Below, piece after piece: positions 42,817 through 51,331 of a DNA stretch of 53,793 bases. Position 1 is the first letter of the stretch, and each line of letters begins with the position of its first letter. Origin of the DNA: Fibrobacter sp. UBA4297 (GTDB lineage Bacteria; Fibrobacterota; Fibrobacteria; Fibrobacterales; Fibrobacteraceae); assembly GCF_002394865.1 (NCBI RefSeq), contig NZ_DGUZ01000010.1, positions 1 through 53,793 on the forward strand, given 5' to 3'. The notes below the pieces were generated by a model. That model was not told the DNA's origin. It searched no databases and saw only the letters and a list, made by a program, of their open reading frames with translations. Both the position numbers and the translations under genes were made by a program.

Positions 42817-43277
42817 TGTTCCTGCTTTGTGGCCTGCTGTGCCTGGATGTCCTGGATGCAGCTCGGATAGACGATGGGCTTGATGTTCTTTTTGAACACA
42901 AGGTCTATGATGTCGAAATTGTTCTTACTTGCTGTGCGCTGGAAACGGCCTACGAGGCGGGTCCAGCCGTCAAGTTTAGAATCCAGGAGCAAAAGTCCGA
43001 TGCCGCTTTCGTGCTCGAGGAATCCGAGAATGTCGTTTCCGCGTTTGTTCTGGGAAAGCGTTTCAAGGAAAATATTCCAGAACTGCAGGGAGTTGGACTT
43101 ATTCCCGAGAGTGCTCTCTATGGATTCGAAATCAAATTCTATGTACGCGAAGGAACTATTATCCTCGTCGCTGCGGATAATTTCTTCTTGACAACGTCTC
43201 TCAAAAATCTCTTCGGTGTAGATGGAGATGTTGTATTGATGTTTTTTAATCAAGTTGAAGAGGTATTCCTTCATCAT
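42813..43277 (-). CDS. Small protein, possibly a degenerate GGDEF-like domain
   Basis: 154 aa, soluble. The product (MMKEYLFNLIKKHQYNISIYTEEIFERRCQEE...) includes SSFAYIEFDFESIE, FWNIFLETLSQNKRGNDILGFLEHESGIGLLLLDS and WTRLVGRFQRTASKNNFDIIDLVF. The order of an acidic strand, a helix, a D-I-L-G-F-L-x-x-x-G-I-G strand and another helix resembles shortened GGDEF-type domains lacking the active-site loop, as seen with polysaccharide clusters; this is only a suggestion. It starts with an AGGGG site and overlaps the glycosyltransferase by 4 bases, supporting the minus-strand reading over the open frame on the plus strand. Confidence 0.7.
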   Translation of the reverse strand: MMKEYLFNLIKKHQYNISIYTEEIFERRCQEEIIRSDEDNSSFAYIEFDFESIESTLGNKSNSLQFWNIFLETLSQNKRGNDILGFLEHESGIGLLLLDSKLDGWTRLVGRFQRTASKNNFDIIDLVFKKNIKPIVYPSCIQDIQAQQATKQEQ

Positions 43278-43305
43278 TGCCCCTAATTTAGTCTATTTTT
43301 TAACC

Positions 43306-45174
43306 ATGCAGCGATTGTTGAAATTGAAAAAAGCACTGAAGAGCAGTGTTTTGGCTACTTCGGTCGAAAATTTTAAGGCCATCAAATCAGCGACTGGCAA
43401 GTACCGTCCGATGACGGCTTTCGAAATCCAGATTTTGGAGAAAAACGGGAACAGTTGCGACGACTGGTCGAAGGTACTTGTCGAACCGGACTTTGATCCG
43501 AACCGAATTTTCCGTTCTTGTTTTATGGGCGATGTGCGCCTCCCGAAGTTTTTTGGCACGCTCCTCTTGCCGGGCGATGTTTCGGTCGCTACAGGTATTT
43601 ACGACTGCATGGTCCACAACTGCATTGTTGAAAATGCCTTGATTTACAGGGTTTCTATGCTGAGCAATGTGCTTGTGCGCAGCAGTGCTGTTGTGCAGAA
43701 CGTGGGAACGCTCGTCAGCAGCGGCAAGATCAATTACATGGTCGGTTCACCTATTAACGTGGGTAACGAAATGGGCGGTCGCGAGGTGCTGGTGTTCCCG
43801 GAACTCACGACGGAGCTTGTCGACTTGCAGCTTTTCCACATGGCGGAGCCGAGCGTACAGGATTCCTTTGTTGAAATGCTCAACGCCTACAGGGCCGAGC
43901 TTGCACTTCCGTTCGGTGTCGTAGGGAAGGGTGCAATTGTTTCTAATACGAACATTGTCCGCAATAGCTGGATTGGGCCGCATGCCCGCATCGAGGGTGC
44001 TGCGAAGATTCGCAATTCCATCATCATGAGTTCGCTCGAAGAATCGAGCCATGTCTACGATTCCGTGATTCTTGAAAATTCGAATGTGCAGATGGGCGTC
44101 AAGGTGCATACGGGCGCCGAGGTCCAGAGCTCTGTGCTGATGAGCCGCTGCAAGGTCGGTTGCAAGGCAATTGTGAAGTCGTCTATCATTGCGCCGTGCT
44201 GCCATATCGAGGAAGGCGAAGTCAACAGTTCTTACATGGGACCAATGACACAGATGCACCACCACTCGCTTTTGATTGCGGCGCTTTGGCCGGAAGGCTG
44301 TGGCAACTTGGGCTATGGCGCAAACGTCGGTAGCAATCACACGGGCCGCATGCCGGATCAGGAAGTGATGCCTGGCCAGGGCATGTTCTTTGGGCTTGGC
44401 GTGAATATCAAGTTCCCGTCGAATTTTCGCGAGTCTCCGTTTACTTTGATTGCAAGTGGACTCACGACTTTGCCGCAACGACTCAAGTTCCCGTTCTCGC
44501 TGATCCATGCGGGCGACCCGCAGCTGGTGGGTGTGGCTCCGCGCCTCAACGAAATTGTGCCGGGCTGGAACTATGCAAAGAACACGTATGCGCTCGATCG
44601 CAATGCGTACAAGTACGCTATCCGCGGTAAAGGCATTGTGCCGTCTACGTTCTACTCAATTTACAATCCTGAAACGGCTCGCTTGGTGTTTGATGCGTAC
44701 AACCGCTTGCAGGTGAGCAAGGTCAAAGACGTTTATACGAAATCTGATATTGACGGTCTTGGTGAAAACTTCTTGCGCGAACGCGTGAGACAGAATGCTA
44801 TCAAGACGTATGGTGAATATCTGGAACGTTATGTGCTCGACCTGATGCTTACGCTTGTGGAAGGCGACGAATCGCTTTCAAAGCAGTCTCCGCGCGAATT
44901 GCGTAAACTGCTTGGCGATACGAACAAGGAAATTGCACGTGTCGTAACGCTCCCTGAGACGATGGATGATTTGGTCAAGCGTTACAGGCAGCTCGACAAG
45001 GAATGGTTTGACAATGTGAGTCATGGCTTGGATCGCGATAACGAACGCGGCCGCAAGATTTTTGACGATTACGACAGTGCCCATCCGGTGGACAAGGGAT
45101 TCGTGGAGTGGGAGAAAAACCGCTTTGAAGAATCGGTGAAACGCTTGAACGCTATTGCAAAAATTATTGCTTAG
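43306..45174 (+). CDS. DUF4954 family protein (left-handed beta-helix acyltransferase-like)
   Basis: 622 aa from the ATG at 43306; the earlier in-frame TTG lies within the neighbouring gene's 5' end. The central part has hexapeptide-like repeats (NCIVENALIYRVSMLSNVLVRSSAVVQNVG, GPHARIEGAAKIRNSIIMSS, SSVLMSRCKVGCKAIVKSSIIAPCCHIEEGEVNSSYMGP), followed by a helical C-terminal domain. It matches the DUF4954 proteins of Bacteroidetes, spirochaetes and Fibrobacteres, thought to be related to sugar nucleotidyltransferase/acyltransferase beta-helices. Cytoplasmic; substrate unknown. Confidence 0.82.
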   Translation: MQRLLKLKKALKSSVLATSVENFKAIKSATGKYRPMTAFEIQILEKNGNSCDDWSKVLVEPDFDPNRIFRSCFMGDVRLPKFFGTLLLPGDVSVATGIYDCMVHNCIVENALIYRVSMLSNVLVRSSAVVQNVGTLVSSGKINYMVGSPINVGNEMGGREVLVFPELTTELVDLQLFHMAEPSVQDSFVEMLNAYRAELALPFGVVGKGAIVSNTNIVRNSWIGPHARIEGAAKIRNSIIMSSLEESSHVYDSVILENSNVQMGVKVHTGAEVQSSVLMSRCKVGCKAIVKSSIIAPCCHIEEGEVNSSYMGPMTQMHHHSLLIAALWPEGCGNLGYGANVGSNHTGRMPDQEVMPGQGMFFGLGVNIKFPSNFRESPFTLIASGLTTLPQRLKFPFSLIHAGDPQLVGVAPRLNEIVPGWNYAKNTYALDRNAYKYAIRGKGIVPSTFYSIYNPETARLVFDAYNRLQVSKVKDVYTKSDIDGLGENFLRERVRQNAIKTYGEYLERYVLDLMLTLVEGDESLSKQSPRELRKLLGDTNKEIARVVTLPETMDDLVKRYRQLDKEWFDNVSHGLDRDNERGRKIFDDYDSAHPVDKGFVEWEKNRFEESVKRLNAIAKIIA

Positions 45175-45768
45175 ATGTGTGTTGAGCGGCGTGAATTTTC
45201 TGTTATGTTGTTATATATATTACTTTGTCTAGAAATTGCTTTACGAACGGTTCTTGAAATTCGTGAACGTAGAATTACGCAAATGCGCGGTGGTGTGTTT
45301 GCTGTGTTGCGATTGATTCCGCTGGTGAACGATATTGTACCGCTACCTGAAAACCGCAAGGAACCGCAGAAAAGCCAGTTCGTGGAAAAGCATGAAGAAG
45401 GTCATCGCGTGTTGCGACATTCTGTTTTGCGTAACCTGATGAAAGTTGCATTCCTGATGGTTGCCGTGTGGTTCTTTTCGGCGATGGTTGTTCGTTGGAA
45501 TGCGAGTTTTATCGAAGCGGTGCTATGGCTACACCTGGCCGCGATTCCGTTCAAGTGGTTTTTCAATTGGTATTGCTGGAATCAGGAATTTGAAGCGGAT
45601 GCGTATGCGTTTAAGGAAGTAGGGAAGCAGAAGGCGAAAGCTGCCATGCAGGAACTTGCCGAATGCGAAATCCCGTACACGAAGCTATTTGCCTCGGTTT
45701 ACAGGGAGCACCCGACTGTTGCGCTGCGTAGCCAGAGAATCCTGAAAAAAGTGATTGGCGGACGGTAG
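45175..45768 (+). CDS. Membrane M48-like metallopeptidase
   Basis: 197 aa. The ATG at 45175 follows the previous stop directly (TAGATG); ATG 45205 is an alternative. Zincin features: VEKHEEGHRVLRH carries HExxH (HEEGH), and EFEADAYAFKEV provides the downstream ExxxD ligand of the M48 type; EHPTVALRSQRIL resembles the C-terminal HPS..R motif of HtpX-like enzymes. A hydrophobic N-terminus and two membrane segments (about 97-117 and 120-140) lie between. Shorter than usual M48 proteins (about 280). A role in envelope quality control is possible. Confidence 0.7.
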   Translation: MCVERREFSVMLLYILLCLEIALRTVLEIRERRITQMRGGVFAVLRLIPLVNDIVPLPENRKEPQKSQFVEKHEEGHRVLRHSVLRNLMKVAFLMVAVWFFSAMVVRWNASFIEAVLWLHLAAIPFKWFFNWYCWNQEFEADAYAFKEVGKQKAKAAMQELAECEIPYTKLFASVYREHPTVALRSQRILKKVIGGR

Positions 45769-45777
45769 ACGGTTTTT

Positions 45778-45843
45778 AGTCATGCCGACGCCTGTCCTCG
45801 CGCCTGTCCTCGCTTGACGGGGATGACGGGGATGATCGGGTAT
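45778..45843. repeat. 60-bp dispersed palindromic repeat, copy 3
   Basis: GTCATGCCGACGCCTGTCC...CGCTTGACGGGGATGACGG...ATCGGG; same orientation as copy 2 but with decayed outer arms. Confidence 0.8.
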
Positions 45844-45895
45844 CTCCTATTACTTTGCAGTATCATTTTTTTGTATATTCTTTTTGAGGTTTAAG

Positions 45896-46864
45896 ATGTC
45901 TCGTTTTACTTCATTGAAAAGTTTCCAATTTTTCTTTTCGCTTGCGTTACTTTTAGTTGTTTCTGCTAATGCTTTTGACTTGACGGTCAAGGCAAATGTT
46001 GATAACGCACAGGTTTTTATCGGCGACAAGTTTAATTACGAAATCCAGGTCACGGCGCCTGAAAATGCGATTGTCGATTTACCGAGTTTTGTTGGTAACC
46101 TTGGCAGCTTTGAAGTCAAGGAAATGAAGAATGAAAAAATTACCGAAGGCATGCCCAAAGGTACGGCGAAGTTTACATGGCTTGCAACGCTCAATACATT
46201 TGTGAGTGGCGACTTTTTGATTGCTCCGCAAGAAGTGAACGCCGTTGTCGGTACGGATACGGTCAAGACGCACACGGACCCGGTCGCGGTCAAGGTTTCT
46301 AACCGCACGACTGGCGAAGAAACGGACATCCTCGAAGTGGAAGACCCGCTGAGCGACCCGAGACTCCCGCAGTGGCTCTATATTCTTTTTGCAGTGCTTG
46401 GCGTTGCATTGCTCGTATTTCTTGGCTGGTTCCTGCACAAGAAATTTGCAAAGCGAGGCGAAGCTCCACAGCTCCCGCCGTACGAAGAAGCTGTACTTGC
46501 TCTCAAGAATTTGCGCAACAAGAATTACCTTGCCGAAGGTAATCAGGGTGATTACTTCATGTCGCTTGGGTTCATTACCCGCCGCTACATTGAGCGCCGT
46601 TTTGAAGTCGATATTCTCGATGCGACTGTCGCGGAACTCAAGAAGCGCATGGCACATGTCGCAGGGCTTCCGCAGGCCTACAAGGAATCCGTCGTGACGC
46701 TTGCCGTCGAAACGGAACCGGTGAAGTTTGCGAAGATGAAGCTCGAAGGCGAACGCTGCACGTTCTGGATGGAATGGGCGGACCGCCTGCTCGAAGATAC
46801 GAAGCCGATGCCTGAAGAAGAAAAAGAGAAGAAAGAGGCCGCAAAGGCTACTGCGAAAAAGTAG
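45896..46864 (+). CDS. BatD/DUF4381-like membrane protein
   Basis: 322 aa. The ATG at 45896 has GAGG 6 bases upstream; the in-frame TTG before it coincides with that site and is unlikely. Signal peptide (MSRFTSLKSFQFFFSLALLLVVSANA), extracytoplasmic beta domain (about 28-145: FIGDKFNYEIQVTAPENAIVDLP), a membrane helix (LYILFAVLGVALLVFLGWFL) and a cytoplasmic helical tail (YEEAVLALKNLRNKNYLAEGNQGDYFMSLGFITRRYIERRF) like DUF4381. BatD-type proteins usually stand next to MoxR ATPase and VWA genes; none is adjacent here. Confidence 0.72.
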   Translation: MSRFTSLKSFQFFFSLALLLVVSANAFDLTVKANVDNAQVFIGDKFNYEIQVTAPENAIVDLPSFVGNLGSFEVKEMKNEKITEGMPKGTAKFTWLATLNTFVSGDFLIAPQEVNAVVGTDTVKTHTDPVAVKVSNRTTGEETDILEVEDPLSDPRLPQWLYILFAVLGVALLVFLGWFLHKKFAKRGEAPQLPPYEEAVLALKNLRNKNYLAEGNQGDYFMSLGFITRRYIERRFEVDILDATVAELKKRMAHVAGLPQAYKESVVTLAVETEPVKFAKMKLEGERCTFWMEWADRLLEDTKPMPEEEKEKKEAAKATAKK

Positions 46865-47217
46865 TGTGTGCAGTAAACTGTCACGAGCACGATGTATGTA
46901 GCGCTCATTCTCGCGACCAGGGAAAGTCTAAAAATACTCGGTGAGGATGAAAATGAGCCGCTGTTTCATTTGCATGGCGTAGTAAAGTAGCATAAGGCTG
47001 TTAATCGTTGTCTCTTCAGCACTGTCTATAAACTACAATAGCATTGGTGTTGAAGTGAGAAATAAAATCCTCAAGATCTTGAAGCTGATTTTGTAAGGTA
47101 TCGCAGACATAATGGTTTGCAATATTTTTGAACTTTAAAATTCATTGTAAACTCACTCAGCTTTCTTTTTCTCCTTGTTTTTATGTATATTATTTCCACA
47201 AGAAGAAAGGAGATTTT
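46865..47217. other. Gene-free stretch with a possible gene remnant
   Basis: 353 bases between the BatD-like gene and the second lemA. No intact gene. On the minus strand two short frames read like the end of a protein: NIANHYVCDTLQNQLQDLED.. (about 47010-47110) and, in another frame, EETTINSLMLLYYAMQMKQR.. ending in TAG at 46928. They could be a frameshifted remnant. The last 90 bases are A+T-rich and presumably hold the lemA promoter. Confidence 0.4.
46928..47110 (-). pseudogene. Possible frameshifted gene remnant
   Basis: Two minus-strand frames with protein-like composition lie end to end: one ends with ..FISHFNTNAIVVYRQC-stop near 47020 and the next reads FIDSAEETTINSLMLLYYAM.. to a TAG at 46928. 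There is no start codon with a ribosome-binding site. No family recognised; a chance reading is possible. Confidence 0.25.
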
Positions 47218-47775
47218 ATGACCGTAGTTATCGTAGTCGCAGTCATTTTCATCGTCATCGCCGTGTTCATTTCCATGTACAACGGGCTTGTGAAGCTTCG
47301 CAACAATCGCGAGAATGCGTTTGCGAACATTGACGTGCAGCTCAAGCAGCGTTATGACCTTGTGCCACAGCTTGTCTCGACGGTGAAGGGCTATGCCACA
47401 CACGAAAAGGACGTGCTTGAGAGGGTGACTGCCGCACGTGCTGCCGCCATGAGTGCAACGACGATTGATGAAAAGGTTGCTGCTGACAAGGCTCTGTCCG
47501 GTGCGCTTGCGGGGCTTCGCGTTTCGCTGGAAGCTTATCCGGAACTCAAGGCGAACCAGAACTTCTTGCAGTTGCAGACGGAACTTGCGGATATCGAGAA
47601 CAAGCTTGCCGCTGCCCGCCGCTTCTTCAACTCCTCGACGCGCGAATTTAACAACGCTTGCGAAGTGTTCCCGAGCAATATCATTGCAGGTATGTTCAAC
47701 TTTAAGCGCGCTGCCATGTACGAGGCGACCGAAAACCGTGAAACGCTCAACAAGGCCCCTGAGGTGCGATTCTAG
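47218..47775 (+). CDS. lemA: LemA family protein (second copy)
   Basis: 185 aa from the ATG at 47218, which has AAAGGAG 4-5 bases upstream. N-terminal membrane helix (TVVIVVAVIFIVIAVFISMYNG), then LVKLRNNRENAFANIDVQLKQRYDLVPQLVSTVKGYATHEKDVLERVTAARAA and the FNNACEVFPSNIIAGMF C-terminal block. It is closer to the classical LemA length than the copy at 20267. It is followed, after a repeat, by an M48 peptidase gene; lemA-htpX neighbours are common and suggest shared envelope function. Confidence 0.95.
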   Translation: MTVVIVVAVIFIVIAVFISMYNGLVKLRNNRENAFANIDVQLKQRYDLVPQLVSTVKGYATHEKDVLERVTAARAAAMSATTIDEKVAADKALSGALAGLRVSLEAYPELKANQNFLQLQTELADIENKLAAARRFFNSSTREFNNACEVFPSNIIAGMFNFKRAAMYEATENRETLNKAPEVRF

Positions 47776-47868
47776 ACGAGAGAACGGACCTTTGGTCCTA
47801 CAGACGAGAGGCTAAAGAATTTTTTCTCTCGTCTCTCGTCTTTCGTCTTTCGTCTTTCGTCTCAAGTG
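47776..47868. repeat. CTCTCGT/CTTTCGT repeat with hairpin between lemA and M48 genes
   Basis: AGACGAGAG units on the left and CTCTCGTCT/CTTTCGTCT units on the right, flanking a GGACCTTTGGTCC hairpin, so the whole can fold back on itself. It reaches to within 12 bases of the next start codon. The same units are in frame inside secA and parB. Confidence 0.8.
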
Positions 47869-47880
47869 AAGCGGATCTAA

Positions 47881-48933
47881 ATGAAATACGTTGGACTCCA
47901 GACGCAGATTTGGCGGAATAACCGCAACACGGTGATTCTGCTTTTCATGTTCCCGGTGATTTTGCTGGGGATGGTGCTCCTTGTTATTTTGGGTCTTGAT
48001 TTTTTCGGAATTCTCTGCGATTTTGTCGGGGGAGGCTGCCCGCCGAGCCATGCTTCGCAAACGAGGTATGGAGCTATGCACTGGCCCGAAATTTGGCTTT
48101 GTTTTAAAGCGGTGGTTCCGTATACGTTAATGATTGTGGGTGTATGGTTCATTATTGCCTATTGTGCCAATACCGCAATTATTCGTCATGCCACTCATGC
48201 AAAACCGGTTGAACGCAAGGAAAACTTGCGCGTCTATAATATTGTCGAGAATCTCTGCATTGCTGGCGGCATCGAGATGCCGCAAATCAACATTGTCGAG
48301 GATTCGGGAATGAATGCCTTTGCAAGCGGTGTCGACATTCCTTCGTTTACGATTACGCTTACGACTGGCCTTATCGAAAAATTGGACGACAGGGAACTCT
48401 CAGCGGTTGTGGGTCACGAGCTTACGCATATCAAGAATCGCGATACGCGCCTCATGGTGGTGTGCATTGTGTTCGTTGGAATTTTTGCGACGATACAGAC
48501 GGTTTCCTTGAAATTGATGAGTGCGATTATTAGTTCTCCGCGTCGTTCTTCTAGACGCAACCGTAACAGCGGTCGTGCGGATATATATCTATTCCTGATT
48601 TTATTGCTTGTGTTTATTTGGAGTTCTATCGGCTATGTCTTCACTTGGTTCACTCGCCTTGCCATTTCCCGTAAGCGCGAGTACGTTGCCGATGCCGGCG
48701 GTGCCGAGCTTTGTGGCGACCCCTTGGCGCTTGCTTCTGCGCTGCGGAAGATTTCCAATGATCCTGGTCTTATGTCGGTGCAGCGTAACGATATTGCACA
48801 GCTTTATGTGATCCACCCGGATGAGGAATTCGATAACAATATGGGATTAAAGGGTTGGGTTGCGAAGGCGAACATCTTGTTCTGCACGCACCCGGATACA
48901 CCTGAGCGCATTCAGCTGCTTGAGCAATTTTAA
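47881..48933 (+). CDS. M48 family membrane zinc peptidase (HtpX-like)
   Basis: 350 aa. Two N-terminal membrane helices (about 18-38 and 80-100), a catalytic domain with VVGHELTHIKNRD (HExxH), another membrane pair (MVVCIVFVGIFATIQTVSL and IYLFLILLLVFIWSSIGYVF) and the third-ligand block SRKREYVADAGGAEL, with a C-terminal TCHPDTPERIQLL-like motif (CTHPDTPERIQLL). HtpX-type peptidases degrade misfolded membrane proteins. The ribosome-binding site is weak and abuts the repeat, so coupling to lemA translation or a downstream start is possible. Confidence 0.92.
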   Translation: MKYVGLQTQIWRNNRNTVILLFMFPVILLGMVLLVILGLDFFGILCDFVGGGCPPSHASQTRYGAMHWPEIWLCFKAVVPYTLMIVGVWFIIAYCANTAIIRHATHAKPVERKENLRVYNIVENLCIAGGIEMPQINIVEDSGMNAFASGVDIPSFTITLTTGLIEKLDDRELSAVVGHELTHIKNRDTRLMVVCIVFVGIFATIQTVSLKLMSAIISSPRRSSRRNRNSGRADIYLFLILLLVFIWSSIGYVFTWFTRLAISRKREYVADAGGAELCGDPLALASALRKISNDPGLMSVQRNDIAQLYVIHPDEEFDNNMGLKGWVAKANILFCTHPDTPERIQLLEQF

Positions 48934-48945
48934 AAATGCCTATAA

Positions 48946-49293
48946 TTATGGCTTAGGCGGTTTTTTCGGATTGTTTTTGTCCAGAATAGCTTTATTGATA
49001 TAGTTTATGCCCTTAGCCTTGTCTGCTGCGGCAGGCGTCTGGAGCTGTATTTGTTCCAACATTAAAGCTTCGAGCTTGGACATCAGTTCGGTGGCTGTAC
49101 AGCCGAAAGCATCGGCAAGGTCGCAAAATGATTTGACGGAGAGGTTGCGTTTGCCTTTTGCGACGAGACCGAGGTGCTGACAGCTAATCCCGCTATCGAG
49201 AGCGAGTTTTTTCTTCGTAATCGAAGTAGCCCCTTGCATCTGTGCTAAAAGTTCTATTTCAGCTTTTCGGATGACATCGATGTCATATCGCAT
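48946..49293 (-). CDS. XRE-type helix-turn-helix regulator
   Basis: 115 aa. A Cro/C1-type HTH spans about residues 22-75: SITKKKLALDSGISCQHLGLVAKGKRNLSVKSFCDLADAFGCTATELM. The C-terminal tail is proline/lysine-rich. The ATG has GGAGA almost adjacent, closer than usual. It lies downstream of the two GH45 genes' terminators on the same strand and convergent to the M48 gene; a link with cellulase regulation is not shown. Targets unknown. Confidence 0.85.
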   Translation of the reverse strand: MRYDIDVIRKAEIELLAQMQGATSITKKKLALDSGISCQHLGLVAKGKRNLSVKSFCDLADAFGCTATELMSKLEALMLEQIQLQTPAAADKAKGINYINKAILDKNNPKKPPKP

Positions 49294-49385
49294 TCTCCAA
49301 TGTTATGAATTACCCCAAAATATCGTGCAAACAATTGTTTCCATAATTTCGAGAAATTTTTGGATTTTAGCGGTGTAATCATAAT

Positions 49386-49414
49386 CAAAAAAGCACCCTT
49401 TGGCAGGGTGCTTC
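49386..49414 (-). terminator. Terminator after the second GH45 gene
   Basis: Perfect stem AAGCACCC/GGGTGCTT with a 7-base loop, followed on the minus strand by TTTTTT. It lies about 45 bases past the stop at 49459. Confidence 0.85.
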
Positions 49415-49458
49415 TATAAGTTTTAACTATAGCTAATGGCGCTTCTGGCTGTTTTTGA

Positions 49459-51117
49459 TTAGAATTGGGCCTTCAAAGCAGCCGGGCATTCAACTTCTTT
49501 ATAAGTGTGGTTCGGGTTGCCTGCTGCTTCCATCCATGTAGCGAGGAAGAGACAGCCTTCCTTGGCCTGGGTGTCACTTCCGAAGGACTTGTTGCATTTT
49601 TCGGTGAGGCACTGCTTACGCTTGGTCAAGAGGTCGCCGCTGTATCCGACTTCCTTTTCACAGTCGGAGAGGAGGCCGCCGTAAGTCGTGGAGTTGCTCG
49701 GGATGTTCCAGCCCATCTGGCTGCAACCATTAAATGCACCGAATCCGCCACCCGGGATCATGATGTCGAACTGACCGCCTTGCACGTCATAACCGATGTT
49801 GGATGCCATCACGACGAGAGTCTTGCCCTTGAGAGCCTGGTGGTTTGCCTTGGTTTCGTACTTGCCGGTACCAGTAAAGGTGAGGGCGAAGCACTTGCCG
49901 CATGTGGCGTCGTTACCCGGAGTTGCTGCGAATGCGTAAGCAAGCTTGTCACTCACGATTATAGGAATCTGGCTTGTGCAAGTGGTGCCTTGACCGCCGG
50001 AGCAGATACTGCCGTTCGTGTTGCCGATCGGGGTCTTGCCCTTGGCATCGCAGGTTTTGGCAGCGCCGCCGTGTTCCGGCCAGGAGCAGTGAGGCATGCA
50101 GCAGTCCCAGTAACGGGTGGCAAAGCCCTGCTGTCCACCGGCGCCTGCATTGAGGTACTTGGCTTCTTCGGCGGAAGCGTTGGGGTTGTTCTGCTGTTGC
50201 TGCTGGCTAGAAGAAGACTTTGGCTGTTCCTGCTGCTTGGAAGAGGAGGACTTTGGCTGCTGCTGTTGCTGTGAAGAAGAAGACTTCACGCTAGAGCTGG
50301 ACTTCGGCTGCTGAGAAGGTGTAGAGCCGGTCATGTTCTGGCAATTCTTATTTTCAGGATCGTAGTAGCAGTTTACCTTGCAATCATTGTCGTAGGCGTA
50401 TTTTTCGCCCTTGGAACCGGTCATCTGGTCGTAATAGTTAACGCACTTGCCCGAGGCGCTGTCATAGCACTGACCGTTACACTGCTTGTTGTTCGATGTG
50501 GCCGAAGAAGACTTCGGCTGTTCCTGCTGCTTCGAAGAGGAACTTGCAACAGGCTGTTGAGTTTTTTGCGAAGAGGAAGATACGGCCGGGTTCGGGGTAA
50601 CGTTCTTTGCAGAGCTCGAACTCACTGCGGGGATGCCAGGGACAAAAGCAGAAGAGCTGCTTGCGACTGTGCCTGGATTTGTGCCCGGGGTGATGGCGTT
50701 CGGATCGATTCCGCCCGGAAGGAGGAGCGTCTTTCCGTCGATAGTTGCCTTGGAGCCATCAGGATAGCTGATGGTCTTGTCCGGATTTACGACAGGGAGA
50801 GTCTCGAGTTTTACATTCGTAATGATTGTGGCTCCGCTTAAATCAGTAATCGCGCCGCTTGCCACATTGTAGGTGCCAACAGGGATGCTGGCTTCGTTAG
50901 TGACGAGATAGGCGCCAGTACCGTTAGGTACGATAAGGAAAATCTGTGAGCCAGTAGTAATCATCCAGCAGTTCTGATCGACTTCAAGAGCCGGCTTAGC
51001 CAATACCGGCGGAAGTTCAGCGTTATTTGCTGCTGTGGAGGCAGGGTCTTCGGAGCAGTTCCATGCAATGAACGAAAGACCAAAAATGGCGAGGGTTTTG
51101 AATAATTTTGTCTTCAT
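49459..51117 (-). CDS. GH45 endoglucanase, lipoprotein with Cys-rich insert
   Basis: 552 aa from the ATG at 51117 (MKTKLFKTLAIFGLSFIAWNC, lipobox-like Cys 21). N-terminal domain (about 45-110), then serine/glutamine linkers (KSSSSKQQEQPKSSS) interrupted by a Cys-rich segment of about 55 residues (NKQCNGQCYDSASGKCVNYYDQ...) with six cysteines. The GH45 catalytic domain has TRYWDCCMPHCSWPEHG (D338) and GGQFDIMIPGGGFGAFNGC (D451). It is an endo-beta-1,4-glucanase anchored at the surface; the Cys-rich module might bind substrate or protein. The in-frame extension to 51195 lacks a ribosome-binding site. It lies downstream of the third GH45 gene but has a separate terminator between. Confidence 0.9.
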   Translation of the reverse strand: MKTKLFKTLAIFGLSFIAWNCSEDPASTAANNAELPPVLAKPALEVDQNCWMITTGSQIFLIVPNGTGAYLVTNEASIPVGTYNVASGAITDLSGATIITNVKLETLPVVNPDKTISYPDGSKATIDGKTLLLPGGIDPNAITPGTNPGTVASSSSAFVPGIPAVSSSSAKNVTPNPAVSSSSQKTQQPVASSSSKQQEQPKSSSATSNNKQCNGQCYDSASGKCVNYYDQMTGSKGEKYAYDNDCKVNCYYDPENKNCQNMTGSTPSQQPKSSSSVKSSSSQQQQQPKSSSSKQQEQPKSSSSQQQQQNNPNASAEEAKYLNAGAGGQQGFATRYWDCCMPHCSWPEHGGAAKTCDAKGKTPIGNTNGSICSGGQGTTCTSQIPIIVSDKLAYAFAATPGNDATCGKCFALTFTGTGKYETKANHQALKGKTLVVMASNIGYDVQGGQFDIMIPGGGFGAFNGCSQMGWNIPSNSTTYGGLLSDCEKEVGYSGDLLTKRKQCLTEKCNKSFGSDTQAKEGCLFLATWMEAAGNPNHTYKEVECPAALKAQF

Positions 51118-51285
51118 GATACAGTAAGCCCTTGTAATTAATTCACACCCTGTATTCCAATCATCCGCGGTAAAAGATAAAATCTTCTTCTCCAAAATGC
51201 TCGTAAATAAGAGTAAAAAGAACTATACAATGGTTTTTGTGAGATTATGCACAACTTATTTATTATCAAAGACTTACAAAAAAGA

Positions 51286-51309
51286 AAAACGCCCCTGCGC
51301 GGGGCGTTA
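51286..51309 (-). terminator. Terminator after the third GH45 gene
   Basis: ACGCCCC-TGCGC-GGGGCGT followed by TTTTTC on the minus strand, 22 bases past the stop at 51332. Confidence 0.85.
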
Positions 51310-51331
51310 AGTTCCGTTTTAGACATTTATA

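Noticed and set aside
42816..43286. A plus-strand frame of 156 codons opposite the small gene at 42813-43277
   Set aside because: The minus-strand frame has a ribosome-binding site and a 4-base overlap with the glycosyltransferase; the plus frame has neither.
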